A DNA stretch of 64,000 nt from Mycobacterium kyorinense (GTDB taxonomy: Bacteria; Actinomycetota; Actinomycetes; Mycobacteriales; Mycobacteriaceae). Shown here piece by piece: positions 8,146-17,218 of the stretch. Each line of letters opens with the position of its first letter. Within the stretch, counting starts at the first letter, position 1. Position numbers and translations under genes: made by a program. The notes under the pieces are model-generated. The model saw only the letters and a list, made by a program, of their open reading frames with translations, was not told the origin of the DNA and searched no databases. The DNA lies in NCBI RefSeq assembly GCF_002101735.1, contig NZ_LQPE01000132.1, positions 1-64,000 on the forward strand, in the 5' to 3' direction.

Positions 8146-8375
8146 TGCGCCACCCCCATCTCCCTCAATGTCTGTCGCAAGGTGCGCAGCGCATAGTGCA
8201 GTCGCGACTTCGCGGTACCTTCGGCGATTCCCAGCTCGCCGGCGATTTGCGCGATAGGCAACCCCCGGTAGTAGGCGCGGTGGACCACCGCGCGATGTTC
8301 GGGGGACAACCGCGCCATCGCATCGGCCATCAGCGCCCGGTCCAGCCTGGCATCGGCTTCCGGAATATCCATCAC
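8142..8375 (-). CDS. SigL paralogue reduced to region 4 (sigma-4-only protein)
   Basis: A 77-residue protein. After about ten leader residues it matches the region-4 end of SigL: 49 of 67 aligned positions are identical by my count, including SPEHRAVV, YYRG and LGIAEGT-KSRLHYALR. Region 2 is missing, so it should not act as a sigma factor by itself. The leader (GGGCTGGTGATGGA then ATTCCG) matches the sigL start region, so an internal deletion of a duplicated sigL is the simplest origin. The frame is open and has its own GGAGG ribosome site and SigL-type promoter, so it may be a working decoy or adaptor rather than debris. ATG 8372 is an alternative start. Confidence 0.78.
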   Translation of the reverse strand: MMDIPEADARLDRALMADAMARLSPEHRAVVHRAYYRGLPIAQIAGELGIAEGTAKSRLHYALRTLRQTLREMGVAQ

Positions 8376-8389
8376 CAGCCCTCCGGTGA

Positions 8390-8417
8390 GATACGACTCA
8401 ACCGCCCGTCTGGTTCA
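8390..8417 (-). promoter_or_regulatory. SigL-type promoter for the sigma-4 fragment and fusion gene
   Basis: On the minus strand TGAACC (8417-8412), a 16-nt spacer, CGTATC (8395-8390). The start codon is 14 nt further on, with GGAGG between, so unlike the other copies this transcript would carry a short leader with a ribosome site. The rest of the 116-nt gap between 8376 and 8492 shows nothing else. Confidence 0.72.
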
Positions 8418-8492
8418 CCGGCGCCGTACACGTGGGTCAGCCAGCCCTGAAGAATCCGTGCCGGGTCGACGTCACCGCCACGATGTGTGTTC

Positions 8493-9848
8493 TCAGTGTG
8501 ACCCTCCCGGGGCTTCGGCGCCAGACATCCAGCTGTGGAATCGGCCATCGGGGTCGTAGGCCGAGCGCACCTTGTCCAGACGTGCCATGTTGGGTTCGGT
8601 GATGAATCGCGCGGGACGCCGGCACAAGTTCTCGTCGGCGAGCGAGATGCCGGTCGACAGGTGTGACATCGCCGCCATGTTGGACGCCGCCCAGTCCCGG
8701 TACCGCGCGTCATCGGCCGGATCACGCCAGATGGTGTAGAGCGCCAGGTAGATTTCGTCCTCCAGGCCGTACACCTTGTCGGCGCGCTGCGGCGACGTGT
8801 TCCATCCGGTGAAGATGAAATGCGACGGGTGCGGTGGCATGGTCTCGATGATTGTGCGGATGCCCGGCAGTAGCTCGTCGGCGGAAGCCGACGTGAACAT
8901 GCTGTCCGCGATGTAGCGGTAGCCCTTGGGATAGCTGGCCTTCACGGCGCCATACCAGTCGGCCAGCGTGGTGGGCGCATACGGCAGGTTGACGATCGCC
9001 TTGTCGATGACTGGGCAACTCCCCAGCGGCGCAAGGGCTTTGACTGCCGCCTCTTCCGATTCGGCGAAGACGGGTGAGGCGATGGTGATGCCGGGCTCGG
9101 CGCGCCCGGCCGCCGGAACGCTGCGCGCGGTGTGGATCTGCAGTTCGACGCTGGCGTCGATCTCGGACCGGATCGCGCGTCCCCAGCTGAACACCTCGTC
9201 GGCGACGTCGATCGGATACATGTACAGGCACGTGCCCCAGACCGGCGGGCGTGGGTGCAGCCGCAGTCTGAAAGAGGTGACCACGCCGAAGAATCCCGGC
9301 CCTGACCCGCGGGCCGCCCAGTACAGGTCGGGATGGTTCTCGGGATCGCAGTAGATCTGTTCACCCTCGGCGGTGACGACCTGCAGCCCGAGCACGCTCT
9401 CGCAGGCCGGCCCGAGCGTCGGGCTGTTCCAGCCGTAGCCGCCCTGCAGCAGATAGCCGCCGAGGCAAATTCCTTCGCAGTGGCCCGCCGGAAAGAAAAG
9501 CCCCTGCGCATCCAGTTCGGCGGCGAAGACACTGGCGACCTTGCCCGGCCCGACGTCGGCGGTCATCCGATCCGGGTCGACACTGCAGTGATCGAGGCGG
9601 CTGACGTCGAGCAGCACCCCGCCGTCACGCAGGTGGCTGGCGGTCCAGCTGTGTCCGCCCGAACGTACGCCGACGCGATGCCCGTGGGCGCGCGCATAGC
9701 GCAGGGCCGCCACCACGTCGTCGGTGTCGTGGGCCTGCACGATCACATCGGGAAAGCGGTCCGGCACCAGGCCGTTCCACACCGTTGCCCGGCGAGCCGC
9801 CTCGTAGCCGTCCGCGTCGCGGAAGACGGCCTTGTCGGCGGATATCAT
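8493..9848 (-). CDS. FAD-linked oxidase, berberine-bridge-like
   Basis: A 451-residue PCMH-type flavin oxidase. The FAD domain shows RSGGHSW (H66), the site of histidyl-FAD linkage, and AGHCEGICLGG, where C124 aligns with the second (cysteinyl) attachment site of bicovalent enzymes. The C-terminal segment NMARLDKVRSAYDPDGRFHSWMS is the usual BBE tail, where family members read NY..L..VK..YDP...F. Such enzymes oxidise alcohols, sugars or secondary metabolites using O2. The ATG overlaps the stop of the monooxygenase gene as ATGA, so the two form an operon led by a SigL-type promoter. Longer frames run into the upstream gene and are not needed. Substrate unknown. Confidence 0.88.
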   Translation of the reverse strand: MISADKAVFRDADGYEAARRATVWNGLVPDRFPDVIVQAHDTDDVVAALRYARAHGHRVGVRSGGHSWTASHLRDGGVLLDVSRLDHCSVDPDRMTADVGPGKVASVFAAELDAQGLFFPAGHCEGICLGGYLLQGGYGWNSPTLGPACESVLGLQVVTAEGEQIYCDPENHPDLYWAARGSGPGFFGVVTSFRLRLHPRPPVWGTCLYMYPIDVADEVFSWGRAIRSEIDASVELQIHTARSVPAAGRAEPGITIASPVFAESEEAAVKALAPLGSCPVIDKAIVNLPYAPTTLADWYGAVKASYPKGYRYIADSMFTSASADELLPGIRTIIETMPPHPSHFIFTGWNTSPQRADKVYGLEDEIYLALYTIWRDPADDARYRDWAASNMAAMSHLSTGISLADENLCRRPARFITEPNMARLDKVRSAYDPDGRFHSWMSGAEAPGGSH

Positions 9849-11035
9849 TGCAGCACCGCGGTTTTCGCCCGGTGCGGCGCTGCCGACAGGTACGCCGCCA
9901 CCTGCCTCGCCAGCGGCGTGGCGGCGAGCCGAATCGCCCGCAGGGGGCCATTGGGCGGAATGCCGTAGCCGATGGCGAACATCCCGTCGCCGAGGTGCGA
10001 GGCAAAGCCGCCGCGCGGGTTGCCGCGGTCGTCGAGCACGCCCAGGTGGCCGACCAGAGCGTCGAGATCGGTGCGGAAGCCGGTGGCGGCGATGATCGCC
10101 TGCGGCGCAACCGATGCGCCGTCGGCCAGGATCACGCGGCCGGATTCGACCGCTTTGACGGCGGCGACGACGCGCACGCGGCCGGCCCGTACCGTGTCGA
10201 TGAGCTCGTCGGCCAGCGTGGGGATGCGGCCCCGCGTTTCCACCGTCGCCTTCAGGCCGAGCGGCGGTGGGCCAAAACCGTAGGCCGCCAAGTCGTTCCA
10301 CATCAGGCGGTTGAGCTGCCCGATCAACGGGTCGACCAGCCGTGCCGGGACCCGCGCGAACAGTTCGAGGAAGATGTCCGACGGAACCGGGCCGATGGCC
10401 CGCCGCACCAGGTGCGGCGGGGTACGTACCGCAAGCCAGATCCGGCGGGCGCCGCTGTCGGCAAGTTGGACGGCGATGTCGGCGCCCGAATTGCCGGCGC
10501 CGACGACGAGGACGTCGCGACCGCGGTAAGGCCAGGCGTTGACGAAGTTCCCCGAGTGCACGAGCTCGCCAGTGAAGCCACTCAGGCCGGGCCAGGCCGG
10601 GATGGTGGGTGCGCTGTAGTTTCCTGTCGCGAGAACGATTGCCGCGGTGCGGATTTCACCCGACGACGTGTCGAGGTGCCACGCGCCGCCGGACCGGTCG
10701 ATGCGACGGACGTCGCACCCGAGCCGCAGCGCGATGTTCTGGCGCGCAACGTAGTGGTCGAAATAGCGGACCATGTCTTCCTTGGTCGGCCAGCGGCCGG
10801 CGTTCAGCGGAATCCGTTGACCGGGAAGATGCGACAAGAACCCGTTGGTGTTGAGCCGGAAGTTGTCATAGCGGCTGCGCCACGAAATCGCCGGTGCCGC
10901 GGCTCGATCGAGGACGAGTGCCGTGACGCCGTGGTGATGGCCGAGTTGGCGCGCCACCGCAAGACCGGCGGGCCCTGCCCCGACGACCACAGCCTCGGGT
11001 TCGTCGTCACTGGGCAGGCGAGAACCTCGGGTCAC
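9845..11035 (-). CDS. Flavin-dependent monooxygenase/NAD(P)-binding oxidoreductase
   Basis: A 396-residue protein with two dinucleotide-binding motifs: VVVGAGPAGLA (FAD, about 16-26) and VLVVGAGNSGAD (NADPH, about 170-180). The ATGF stretch (IIAATGFRTD) late in the chain is common in FMO and Baeyer-Villiger-like enzymes. It resembles the YUC/CzcO-type single-component flavoproteins. GTG 11035 lies 6 nt from a SigL-type -10, so translation is probably leaderless. SigL of M. tuberculosis is reported to control an oxidoreductase operon (Rv1138c-Rv1139c), which fits a flavoprotein in this regulon, but I cannot confirm orthology. Confidence 0.87.
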   Translation of the reverse strand: MTRGSRLPSDDEPEAVVVGAGPAGLAVARQLGHHHGVTALVLDRAAAPAISWRSRYDNFRLNTNGFLSHLPGQRIPLNAGRWPTKEDMVRYFDHYVARQNIALRLGCDVRRIDRSGGAWHLDTSSGEIRTAAIVLATGNYSAPTIPAWPGLSGFTGELVHSGNFVNAWPYRGRDVLVVGAGNSGADIAVQLADSGARRIWLAVRTPPHLVRRAIGPVPSDIFLELFARVPARLVDPLIGQLNRLMWNDLAAYGFGPPPLGLKATVETRGRIPTLADELIDTVRAGRVRVVAAVKAVESGRVILADGASVAPQAIIAATGFRTDLDALVGHLGVLDDRGNPRGGFASHLGDGMFAIGYGIPPNGPLRAIRLAATPLARQVAAYLSAAPHRAKTAVLQ

Positions 11036-11041
11036 GCCAGT

Positions 11042-11069
11042 AATACGAGCCGTGACCGGTTGTGGTTCA
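11042..11069 (-). promoter_or_regulatory. SigL-type promoter for the monooxygenase/oxidase operon
   Basis: On the minus strand TGAACC (11069-11064), 16 nt, CGTATT (11047-11042), then 6 nt to GTG 11035. The -10 and the distance to the start codon are identical to those of the ThDP promoter. It occupies the short gap after the map gene. Confidence 0.76.
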
Positions 11070-11091
11070 TCCGGTCACGCAGGCCACCGGT

Positions 11092-11907
11092 TCAGCGCCG
11101 GACCGGCCCGGCCAGGGTGAGGATGCGGGGCCCGTCCTTGGTCACCGCGACCGTGTGCTCCCAGTGTGCGGCGCGCGACCCGTCACCGGTGACGACGGTC
11201 CATTCGTCGTCGAGCACCTTGGTTTTCCCGGTGCCCAGCGTCAGCATCGGCTCGATGGCCAGCACCGAACCGACGGCCAGCAGCGGCCCGCGCCCGGGGG
11301 CGCCTTCGTTGGGCAGGAAGGGGTCCATGTGCATGTGCCGGCCGATGCCGTGGCCGCCGTAGCCCTCGACGATGCCGAACGCGCGGCCGTAGCGTTTTTC
11401 GGCGGCATGCGTGGCGGTTTCGATGGCGTGCGAGACATCGGTCAACCGGTTGCCCACGATCATCGCGGCGATCCCCGCCTCCAACGACTCTTTGGTTGCC
11501 TGCGACAGCGCCTCGTCGGTGTCGGTGAGCTGGCCGATCCCGAACGTGACCGCCGCGTCGCCGTGCCAGCCGTCGAGAATGGCGCCGCAGTCGATCGACA
11601 CCAGGTCGCCGGGCGCCAGGATTTCGCTACCGGACGGGATGCCATGCACCACACGGTCATTCAGCGATGAGCAGATCGACGCCGGGTAGCCGTGGTAACC
11701 GAGGAACGACGGCGTCGCGCCGGCGTCGCGGATCACCGCCTCGGCGACTTCGTCGAGGCTGCGGGTCGAGGTCCCGGGCGCGGCCGCGTCCTGCACTGCC
11801 CGCAGCGCGGCGGCCACCACCGCCCCCGCCGCGGCCATCGCGTCGAGCTCACCGGCGCTGCGCTGGGGCACCACCTTGCGGCTGCGCAGCCCGGCCAGGG
11901 CGATCAC
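11092..11907 (-). CDS. mapA: Methionine aminopeptidase, type I
   Basis: A 271-residue metalloprotease that removes the initiator Met from nascent proteins. The pita-bread fold is recognised from HGIPS (first metal-site His region), DLVSIDCGA with the two metal Asp residues in D-x10-D spacing ([19 protein letters not shown]), the GGHGIG His, and the late Glu residues in LAIEPML and [11 protein letters not shown] 11907 lies 2 nt after the adk stop, so map is the last gene of the secY-adk-map operon. Length agrees with M. tuberculosis MapA. Confidence 0.95.
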   Translation of the reverse strand: MIALAGLRSRKVVPQRSAGELDAMAAAGAVVAAALRAVQDAAAPGTSTRSLDEVAEAVIRDAGATPSFLGYHGYPASICSSLNDRVVHGIPSGSEILAPGDLVSIDCGAILDGWHGDAAVTFGIGQLTDTDEALSQATKESLEAGIAAMIVGNRLTDVSHAIETATHAAEKRYGRAFGIVEGYGGHGIGRHMHMDPFLPNEGAPGRGPLLAVGSVLAIEPMLTLGTGKTKVLDDEWTVVTGDGSRAAHWEHTVAVTKDGPRILTLAGPVRR

Positions 11908-11909
11908 GG

Positions 11910-12461
11910 CTACTTGCCCAGGGCTTGCAGGGCGCGGGCGAACACCTCGTCGACGGTGCCGACGGCGTCGACGGTCTTCAGCTCGTGCTCGTGCTGGTAG
12001 TACTCCAGCAGCGGCGCGGTCTCGTCGCGGTAGACCTTCATCCGGTTGAGGATGACCTCGTCGTTGTCGTCGGCGCGTCCGCGGCCCTTCAGCCGCTCGA
12101 GCAACACGTCTTCGGGCACCCGGAACTCGATCACCGCATCGAGTTTGGTGCCGCGGCGCTCGAGCATGTCGTGCAGCGCCTTGGCCTGCTCCAGCGAGCG
12201 GGGGTAGCCGTCCAGGATGAAACCGGACGCCGCGTCCGGGTCGTCGAGGCGGTCGTCGACGAGCTGGTTGGTCAGCTCGGAGGGCACCAGGTCACCGGCG
12301 TCGAGGTAGCGCTTGGCCTCCAGGCCGAGTTTGGTGCCGTCGCTGATGTTGCTGCGGAACAGGTCGCCGGTGGAAATTTGTGGGACTCCGAGTTTTTCGG
12401 CCAGCTTGACCGCCTGGGTGCCTTTCCCGGCGCCGGGCGGCCCAAGCAAAACAACTCTCAC
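11910..12461 (-). CDS. adk: Adenylate kinase
   Basis: A 183-residue short-form adenylate kinase (ATP + AMP to 2 ADP). It has the P-loop [10 protein letters not shown] (8-17), ISTGDLFR for AMP binding, the DGYPRS motif, and no zinc-lid insertion, as in other mycobacteria (181 residues in M. tuberculosis). The GTG start overlaps the secY stop (GTGA), so the two are translationally coupled. Confidence 0.96.
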   Translation of the reverse strand: MRVVLLGPPGAGKGTQAVKLAEKLGVPQISTGDLFRSNISDGTKLGLEAKRYLDAGDLVPSELTNQLVDDRLDDPDAASGFILDGYPRSLEQAKALHDMLERRGTKLDAVIEFRVPEDVLLERLKGRGRADDNDEVILNRMKVYRDETAPLLEYYQHEHELKTVDAVGTVDEVFARALQALGK

Positions 12462-13783
12462 TTCAGGAACCCTTCGTAGTTGCGCTGCATGAGCTGGCTC
12501 TCGATCTGTTTGACCGTATCCAAACCGACGCCGATCATGATCAAAACCGCGGTACCGCCGAACGGCAGGTTCTGCACCTGCCCGGTGTTACCGATCTGCA
12601 AGAACAGGTTGGGCAGCACCGAGATCACGCCGAGGTAGATCGAGCCGGGCAGCGTGATGCGGCTCAGCACAAACCGCAGGTAGTCGGCGGTCGGCTTGCC
12701 CGGGCGGATGCCGGGGATGAACCCGCCGAACTTCTTCATCTCGTCGGCACGTTCGTCGGGGTTGAACGTGATCGACACGTAGAAGTACGTGAAGAAGATG
12801 ATCAGCCCGAAGTACAGGCCGATGTAGACCGGGTCGGCGGGGTTCGACAGGTAGTTGCCGACGAACTTGTCCCACCAGGTGTTGCCGACGCCGCCGGTGC
12901 CGCTGCGGATCAGCTGGGTGATCAGATGCGGGATGTAGATCAGCGACGACGCGAAGATCACCGGGATAACGCCGGCCTGGTTGACCTTGAGCGGCAGATA
13001 CGTCGAGGTGCCGCCGTACATCCGCCGGCCCACCATCCGCTTGGCGTACTGCACCGGGATGCGGCGCTGGCCCTGCTCGACGAACACCACGCCGACGATG
13101 ATGACCAGCGCGGCCACCAGGACTGCGGCGAAGATCGGGCCGCCGCGGCTGTCCAGGATCGACTTGCCCTCGGCGGGGATGCGGGCGGCGATACCGACGA
13201 AGATCAGCAACGACATGCCGTTGCCGATCCCGCGCTCGGTGATCACCTCGCCCATCCACATCACCAGCGCCGCACCGGCCGTCATCACCAGCACGATGAC
13301 GACCAGGGTGAAGATGCTCTGGTCGGCGATGATGTCCAGGCTGCAGCCCTGCAGCAGCCCGCCGTTGGCGGCCAGCGCTACGATGCTGGTGGCCTGCAGG
13401 ATGGCCAGCGCGATCGCCAGGTAGCGGGTGTACTGCGTCATCTTGGCCTGGCCGGATTGGCCTTCCTTGCGCAGCTCTTCGAAACGCGGGATCACCACGG
13501 TCAGCAGCTGCACGATGATGCTCGCGGTGATGTAGGGCATCACCCCGACCGCGAACACCGTCAGCTGCAGCAGCGCCCCCCCGGAGAACAGGTTGATCAG
13601 AGAGTAGATCTGCGCGGCTTCGCCGCCGCTGACCTGCGCGATGCACTTCTGCACGTTCGGGTAGTCCACGCCGGGCGACGGGATCGACGCGCCGACCCGG
13701 TAGAGGATGACGATGCCCAGCGTGAACAGGATCTTCCGTCTCAGGTCGACTGTCCGCAGCGATGAGATGAAAGCCGAAAGCAC
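12458..13783 (-). CDS. secY: Protein translocase subunit SecY
   Basis: A 441-residue integral membrane channel of the Sec pathway with ten predicted helices. Typical stretches include the N-terminal [20 protein letters not shown], the plug region after it, [11 protein letters not shown], and the C-terminal [15 protein letters not shown] and RNYEGFL. Start is GTG 13783, with a GGAGG ribosome site 6 nt before it. It leads the secY-adk-map operon and diverges from the methyltransferase gene at 14002. Confidence 0.96.
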   Translation of the reverse strand: MLSAFISSLRTVDLRRKILFTLGIVILYRVGASIPSPGVDYPNVQKCIAQVSGGEAAQIYSLINLFSGGALLQLTVFAVGVMPYITASIIVQLLTVVIPRFEELRKEGQSGQAKMTQYTRYLAIALAILQATSIVALAANGGLLQGCSLDIIADQSIFTLVVIVLVMTAGAALVMWMGEVITERGIGNGMSLLIFVGIAARIPAEGKSILDSRGGPIFAAVLVAALVIIVGVVFVEQGQRRIPVQYAKRMVGRRMYGGTSTYLPLKVNQAGVIPVIFASSLIYIPHLITQLIRSGTGGVGNTWWDKFVGNYLSNPADPVYIGLYFGLIIFFTYFYVSITFNPDERADEMKKFGGFIPGIRPGKPTADYLRFVLSRITLPGSIYLGVISVLPNLFLQIGNTGQVQNLPFGGTAVLIMIGVGLDTVKQIESQLMQRNYEGFLK

Positions 13784-13975
13784 TCTTCCTCCTGCGCAGC
13801 CGGGCTCTGGTCGCGGCGTGCCGATGGGGCTGGTCTGGCCAGCGTCGGTTGGTCCTGCGTTACGCGCCGACCCGCAGGCCAGGATATGCAGAGTCGCGCG
13901 TCAAGCAGTCTACGAGAGTAACAGCGCAGGCAGCGGTCCCCCGCACGCAGGCGTACAGTTCCTGCTGTCATTACG

Positions 13976-13994
13976 TTGGCTAAGTATCGAGGAG
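13976..13994 (+). promoter_or_regulatory. Motif shared upstream of two methyltransferase operons, plus ribosome site
   Basis: TTGGCTAAGTATCGA (13976-13990) differs at only two of 15 positions from TTGACTAAGTAACGA at 29971-29985, which precedes the second methyltransferase operon. CGAGGAG (13988-13994) provides the ribosome site for ATG 14002. The remainder of the 218-nt gap from the secY start shows no other feature I can support. Confidence 0.4.
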
Positions 13995-14001
13995 TTGGTG
14001 G

Positions 14002-14931
14002 ATGGCCGGCACACGGTTTGAGGGCGACACCTGGGACTTGGCCTCCAGCGTCGGCGTGACCGCGACCATGGTGGCCGCCGCCCGGGCCGTGGCGACCCGA
14101 AGCCCGAATCCGCTGATCAACGACCAGTTCGCCGAGCCGCTGGTGCGCGCCGTCGGCGTCGACTTCTTCACCAAGATGGCGAGCGGCGAACTGGATCCGC
14201 GCGAGCTCGACGACGACGAGGCCAAGGGCCTGCGCCGGTTCGCCGACGCGATGGCCATCCGCACCGAATTCTTCGACGGCTTTTTCGCCGACGCGGCCGC
14301 GGCCGGGATCCGGCAGGCCGTCATCCTGGCCTCGGGGCTGGACTCGCGCGCCTACCGGTTGCCGTGGCCGCCCGGCACCACGGTGTTCGAGGTCGACCAG
14401 CCGCAGGTGATCGAGTTCAAGACCGCCGCACTGGCCGAGCTGGGCGCGCAGCCGACGGCGGATCGGCGGGTGGTGGCGATCGACCTGCGCGACGACTGGC
14501 CGGCCGCGCTGACACAGGCCGGCTTCGACCCGGCCCAGCGCAGCGCCTGGATCGCCGAGGGGCTGCTGGGCTATCTGCCCGCCGCGGCCCAGGACCGGCT
14601 GCTCGACCAGATCACCGAGTGCAGCGTGCCCGGCAGCCGGTTCGCCACCGAAGGCCTGGTGGACGTCAACGACCTCGGTGAAGCGGAACTGCGCCGGCGC
14701 ATGCAGCGCCAAACCGACCGCTGGCGCCGCCACGGCTTCGAGCTGGACATGGCCGCCCTGGTCTACTTCGACCACCGCACCGACGTGGCGACCTACCTGG
14801 CCGGCAAGGGCTGGCGGACCAGCGGCGCCAGCGCCACGGATCTGCTGACCAAGCACGGCCTGCCGCCGATCGATGCCGACGACGCCCCCTTCGGCGACGT
14901 GGTCTACCTCAGCGCGGAGCTGGCGCGATGA
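14002..14931 (+). CDS. SAM-dependent methyltransferase, TIGR00027/LCMT-like
   Basis: A 309-residue member of the mycobacterial family of putative carboxyl methyltransferases (compare M. tuberculosis Rv0725c, Rv0726c, Rv0731c). Family signatures are [17 protein letters not shown] at the N-terminus, [15 protein letters not shown] (SAM motif I), VFEVDQP (motif II acidic end), AIDLRDDWP, and [11 protein letters not shown]. Acceptor substrates are unknown for the whole family. It is the first of a pair: its stop overlaps the next start as ATGA. It diverges from secY, as Rv0731c lies next to secY in M. tuberculosis. Confidence 0.9.
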   Translation: MAGTRFEGDTWDLASSVGVTATMVAAARAVATRSPNPLINDQFAEPLVRAVGVDFFTKMASGELDPRELDDDEAKGLRRFADAMAIRTEFFDGFFADAAAAGIRQAVILASGLDSRAYRLPWPPGTTVFEVDQPQVIEFKTAALAELGAQPTADRRVVAIDLRDDWPAALTQAGFDPAQRSAWIAEGLLGYLPAAAQDRLLDQITECSVPGSRFATEGLVDVNDLGEAELRRRMQRQTDRWRRHGFELDMAALVYFDHRTDVATYLAGKGWRTSGASATDLLTKHGLPPIDADDAPFGDVVYLSAELAR

Positions 14932-15833
14932 CCCGCTCGGATCGCGACAGCTGGGATCTGGCGTCGAGCGTGGGCGCGACGGCGACGATGGTCGCCGCCG
15001 CCCGGGCCTTGGCGACGCGCGCCGAGCCTCCGCTGATCGACGACCCGTTCGCCGAGCCGCTGGTGCGGGCAGTGGGCATCGACTACTTCGTCCGCCTGCT
15101 CGACGGGGACCTCCCGGATGGCGGGGAGGCCGCGCTACCGGTCGATCCGCGCCACGTCGTCACGAACATCGCTGTGCGGACCCGGTTTTTCGACGACTTC
15201 TTCACGGCGGCGGCCAACGACGGTGTGCGCCAGGCGGTGATCCTGGCCGCGGGCTTGGACACTCGCGCCTATCGGTTGCCGTGGCCGGACGGCACCGTCG
15301 TCTTCGAGTTGGACCAGCCGGCGGTCGTCGACTTCAAGTCGGCGACGTTGTCGCAACTGGGCGCCCAGCCGAGCGCCGAACGGCGAACCGTGCCAGTCGA
15401 CCTGCGCGAGGATTGGCCGGCTGCGTTGCGCGCCAACGGCTTTGACGATGCCAAGCCGACCGCGTGGATCGCCGAAGGGCTGCTGTTGTATCTGCCGCCG
15501 GACGCGCAGGACCGGCTGTTCGACCTCATCACCGCGCTCAGCGCGCCAGGCAGCCGGTTGGCCACCGAATACCACCCCGACGGCGGCGCCGCGATGGCCG
15601 AGCGCAGCAAGACGATGGCCCCGCACTGGCGCGAGCAGGGTTTGGACCTCGACCTGTCCGAGCTGGTGTACCACGGCGAGCGCAAGGCCGTGCCGGACTA
15701 CCTGGCCGCCCATGACTGGACGATCTCGATGTCCAGTCGCGCCGAGCTGTTGGCCGGCTACGGCCTCGAGCTGCCCGACGACGCCGCATCGGCGCCGATG
15801 CGCAACACGGTCGCGATCACCGCGGTGCGATAG
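14928..15833 (+). CDS. SAM-dependent methyltransferase, TIGR00027/LCMT-like (second of pair)
   Basis: A 301-residue paralogue of the preceding gene with the same blocks: [49 protein letters not shown] and [11 protein letters not shown]. The order and spacing of blocks are the same along the whole length, so a tandem duplication is likely. It is translationally coupled to its neighbour through ATGA. Its last 17 nt overlap the 3' end of the convergent xylB gene. Confidence 0.9.
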   Translation: MTRSDRDSWDLASSVGATATMVAAARALATRAEPPLIDDPFAEPLVRAVGIDYFVRLLDGDLPDGGEAALPVDPRHVVTNIAVRTRFFDDFFTAAANDGVRQAVILAAGLDTRAYRLPWPDGTVVFELDQPAVVDFKSATLSQLGAQPSAERRTVPVDLREDWPAALRANGFDDAKPTAWIAEGLLLYLPPDAQDRLFDLITALSAPGSRLATEYHPDGGAAMAERSKTMAPHWREQGLDLDLSELVYHGERKAVPDYLAAHDWTISMSSRAELLAGYGLELPDDAASAPMRNTVAITAVR

Positions 15834-17169
15834 GACTGGACCGCCGTTCGGCCAGCTCCAGGAACCGGTGGTAGCGGTCCTCGGTCGCGCTCTTCCACGC
15901 CGGGTCGGGTTCGACGACCCGCTCGGTGCGCGCCCACCGGGCGGCGTCCGTCATCGACGACTCGAGTCCGACGGCCATTCGCGCCAGGAAGGCCGCTCCC
16001 AGCGCCGCACCTTCGGCGACCGCCGACACGTGCGCCGGCCGGCCGGTGGCGTCGGCAATGGCCTGCATCCACGGCGCGACCCGGGTGCCGCCGCCGGCCG
16101 CGACGATGCGGGAGACCGGGGCGCCGCTGCGCTCGACGAACTGGCGGACGACGAAGCCGGACGCCTCGTAGGCGGCCCGGCGCAGCGCGGCGGCGTCGTG
16201 GGTGAGATCCAGGCCCTCGAGCGCCGCGCGCCGGTCCGGATCGTGGTAGGGCACCCGTTCACCACGCACATACGGCGACCACACCGGCACCCGCCGCGGG
16301 TCGGCGGTACTGGGGTCTGCCGGCGCAAGGAGGCGATCCACCCAGCCGAGGAACAGCCCGCCGGCGTTGCTGGGGCCGCCGATCTGGCTCTTGCCGGCGG
16401 CGGTGTGCGGGATGGTCCACAGGCCCGGCACCTGCCGGTGTTCGGGAATGGTCACCCAGACGATCAGCGTCGTGCCGCACAGCACCAGCACGTCGCCGTC
16501 CTGGGCGGCGCCCGCCACCAGCTGCTCGCACAACGCGTCGATCGCCCCGACCGCCAGCACGGTGTCGCTCCCGGATAACTGCCCGGCCGCCATGCCCGGA
16601 GCGTCCACCCGCGGCATGCGGTCGACCGTCGCGCCGCAGTCCGCGCACGCCTGCTCGTTCCAGCCGGTGCCGTCGAACAGCGGGAGGCTGGTGTAGGCGG
16701 TCGCGAAGTCGACCACGGCGTCGCCGGCCAGCGCATGGTTCGCCACCGCCGGCGCCGGCCAGTATCCGGCCGCGCCGGGTGCCTCGGCGGCCGTCCAGCG
16801 CAGGAATTCGGCCGCCTCCCCTGTCGGCGGGAGCGATGCGCCGGGATCGACGCGTGTGCGGCCGCGCCCGTCGCCGTACAGCAGTCCGGGCGTGATGGGC
16901 CGCCCGGTGTCATCGACGGCGGTCAGCGACGGCACCATCGCCGACACCGCGGCGGCGCGGGGGTTTTCGCCGGCCAGTTCGCCCAGGGCGGCCAGCGGGC
17001 CGCGGCGCCACGCCTCGTCGGCGTCGTGTTCCAGCCGGTCCGGGGCGGGGACGCGCAGTTGGTGAGCAATGCGTGTCCGCGCGGTGACCCGGCCGTCCTC
17101 GTCGGCGGCCACGGCTTTGACGGCGGTGCTGCCGATGTCGATGCCGAGTGTGACCTCTTTGCGTGACAC
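15817..17169 (-). CDS. xylB: FGGY-family carbohydrate kinase (xylulokinase-like)
   Basis: A 450-residue sugar kinase. The N-terminal phosphate-1 motif is [13 protein letters not shown], the C-terminal adenosine motif is [23 protein letters not shown], and an ARM-like end [12 protein letters not shown] follows. The true sugar is not established. GTG 17169 is preferred because it gives the length of M. tuberculosis XylB (448) and starts directly before GIDIGST; the open frame continues upstream into the TnpB element, which is probably accidental. The transposable element ends within about 15-30 nt of this start, so the native promoter has probably been replaced or lost. Confidence 0.88.
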   Translation of the reverse strand: MSRKEVTLGIDIGSTAVKAVAADEDGRVTARTRIAHQLRVPAPDRLEHDADEAWRRGPLAALGELAGENPRAAAVSAMVPSLTAVDDTGRPITPGLLYGDGRGRTRVDPGASLPPTGEAAEFLRWTAAEAPGAAGYWPAPAVANHALAGDAVVDFATAYTSLPLFDGTGWNEQACADCGATVDRMPRVDAPGMAAGQLSGSDTVLAVGAIDALCEQLVAGAAQDGDVLVLCGTTLIVWVTIPEHRQVPGLWTIPHTAAGKSQIGGPSNAGGLFLGWVDRLLAPADPSTADPRRVPVWSPYVRGERVPYHDPDRRAALEGLDLTHDAAALRRAAYEASGFVVRQFVERSGAPVSRIVAAGGGTRVAPWMQAIADATGRPAHVSAVAEGAALGAAFLARMAVGLESSMTDAARWARTERVVEPDPAWKSATEDRYHRFLELAERRSSPIAPR

Positions 17170-17182
17170 GCGCTTGACGTGC

Positions 17183-17205
17183 TCCTCGTACAGAAAGTCC
17201 GAGGA
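17183..17205 (-). repeat. Terminal hairpin of the TnpB element (likely right end/omega-RNA 3' part)
   Basis: On the minus strand TCCTCG and CGAGGA form a 6-bp stem around an 11-nt loop, shortly after the tnpB stop (17219). A hairpin here is what is expected at the right end of IS200/IS605 elements, where the tnpB 3' end also encodes the guide scaffold. The exact element boundary and the guide cannot be fixed without comparing an empty site. Confidence 0.45.
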
Positions 17206-17218
17206 TTCCCGTGGCGAC

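Noticed and set aside
9849-10301. Longer version of the FAD-linked oxidase gene
   Set aside because: The extra part is another frame of the monooxygenase gene; ATG 9848 gives the normal start with ATGA coupling.
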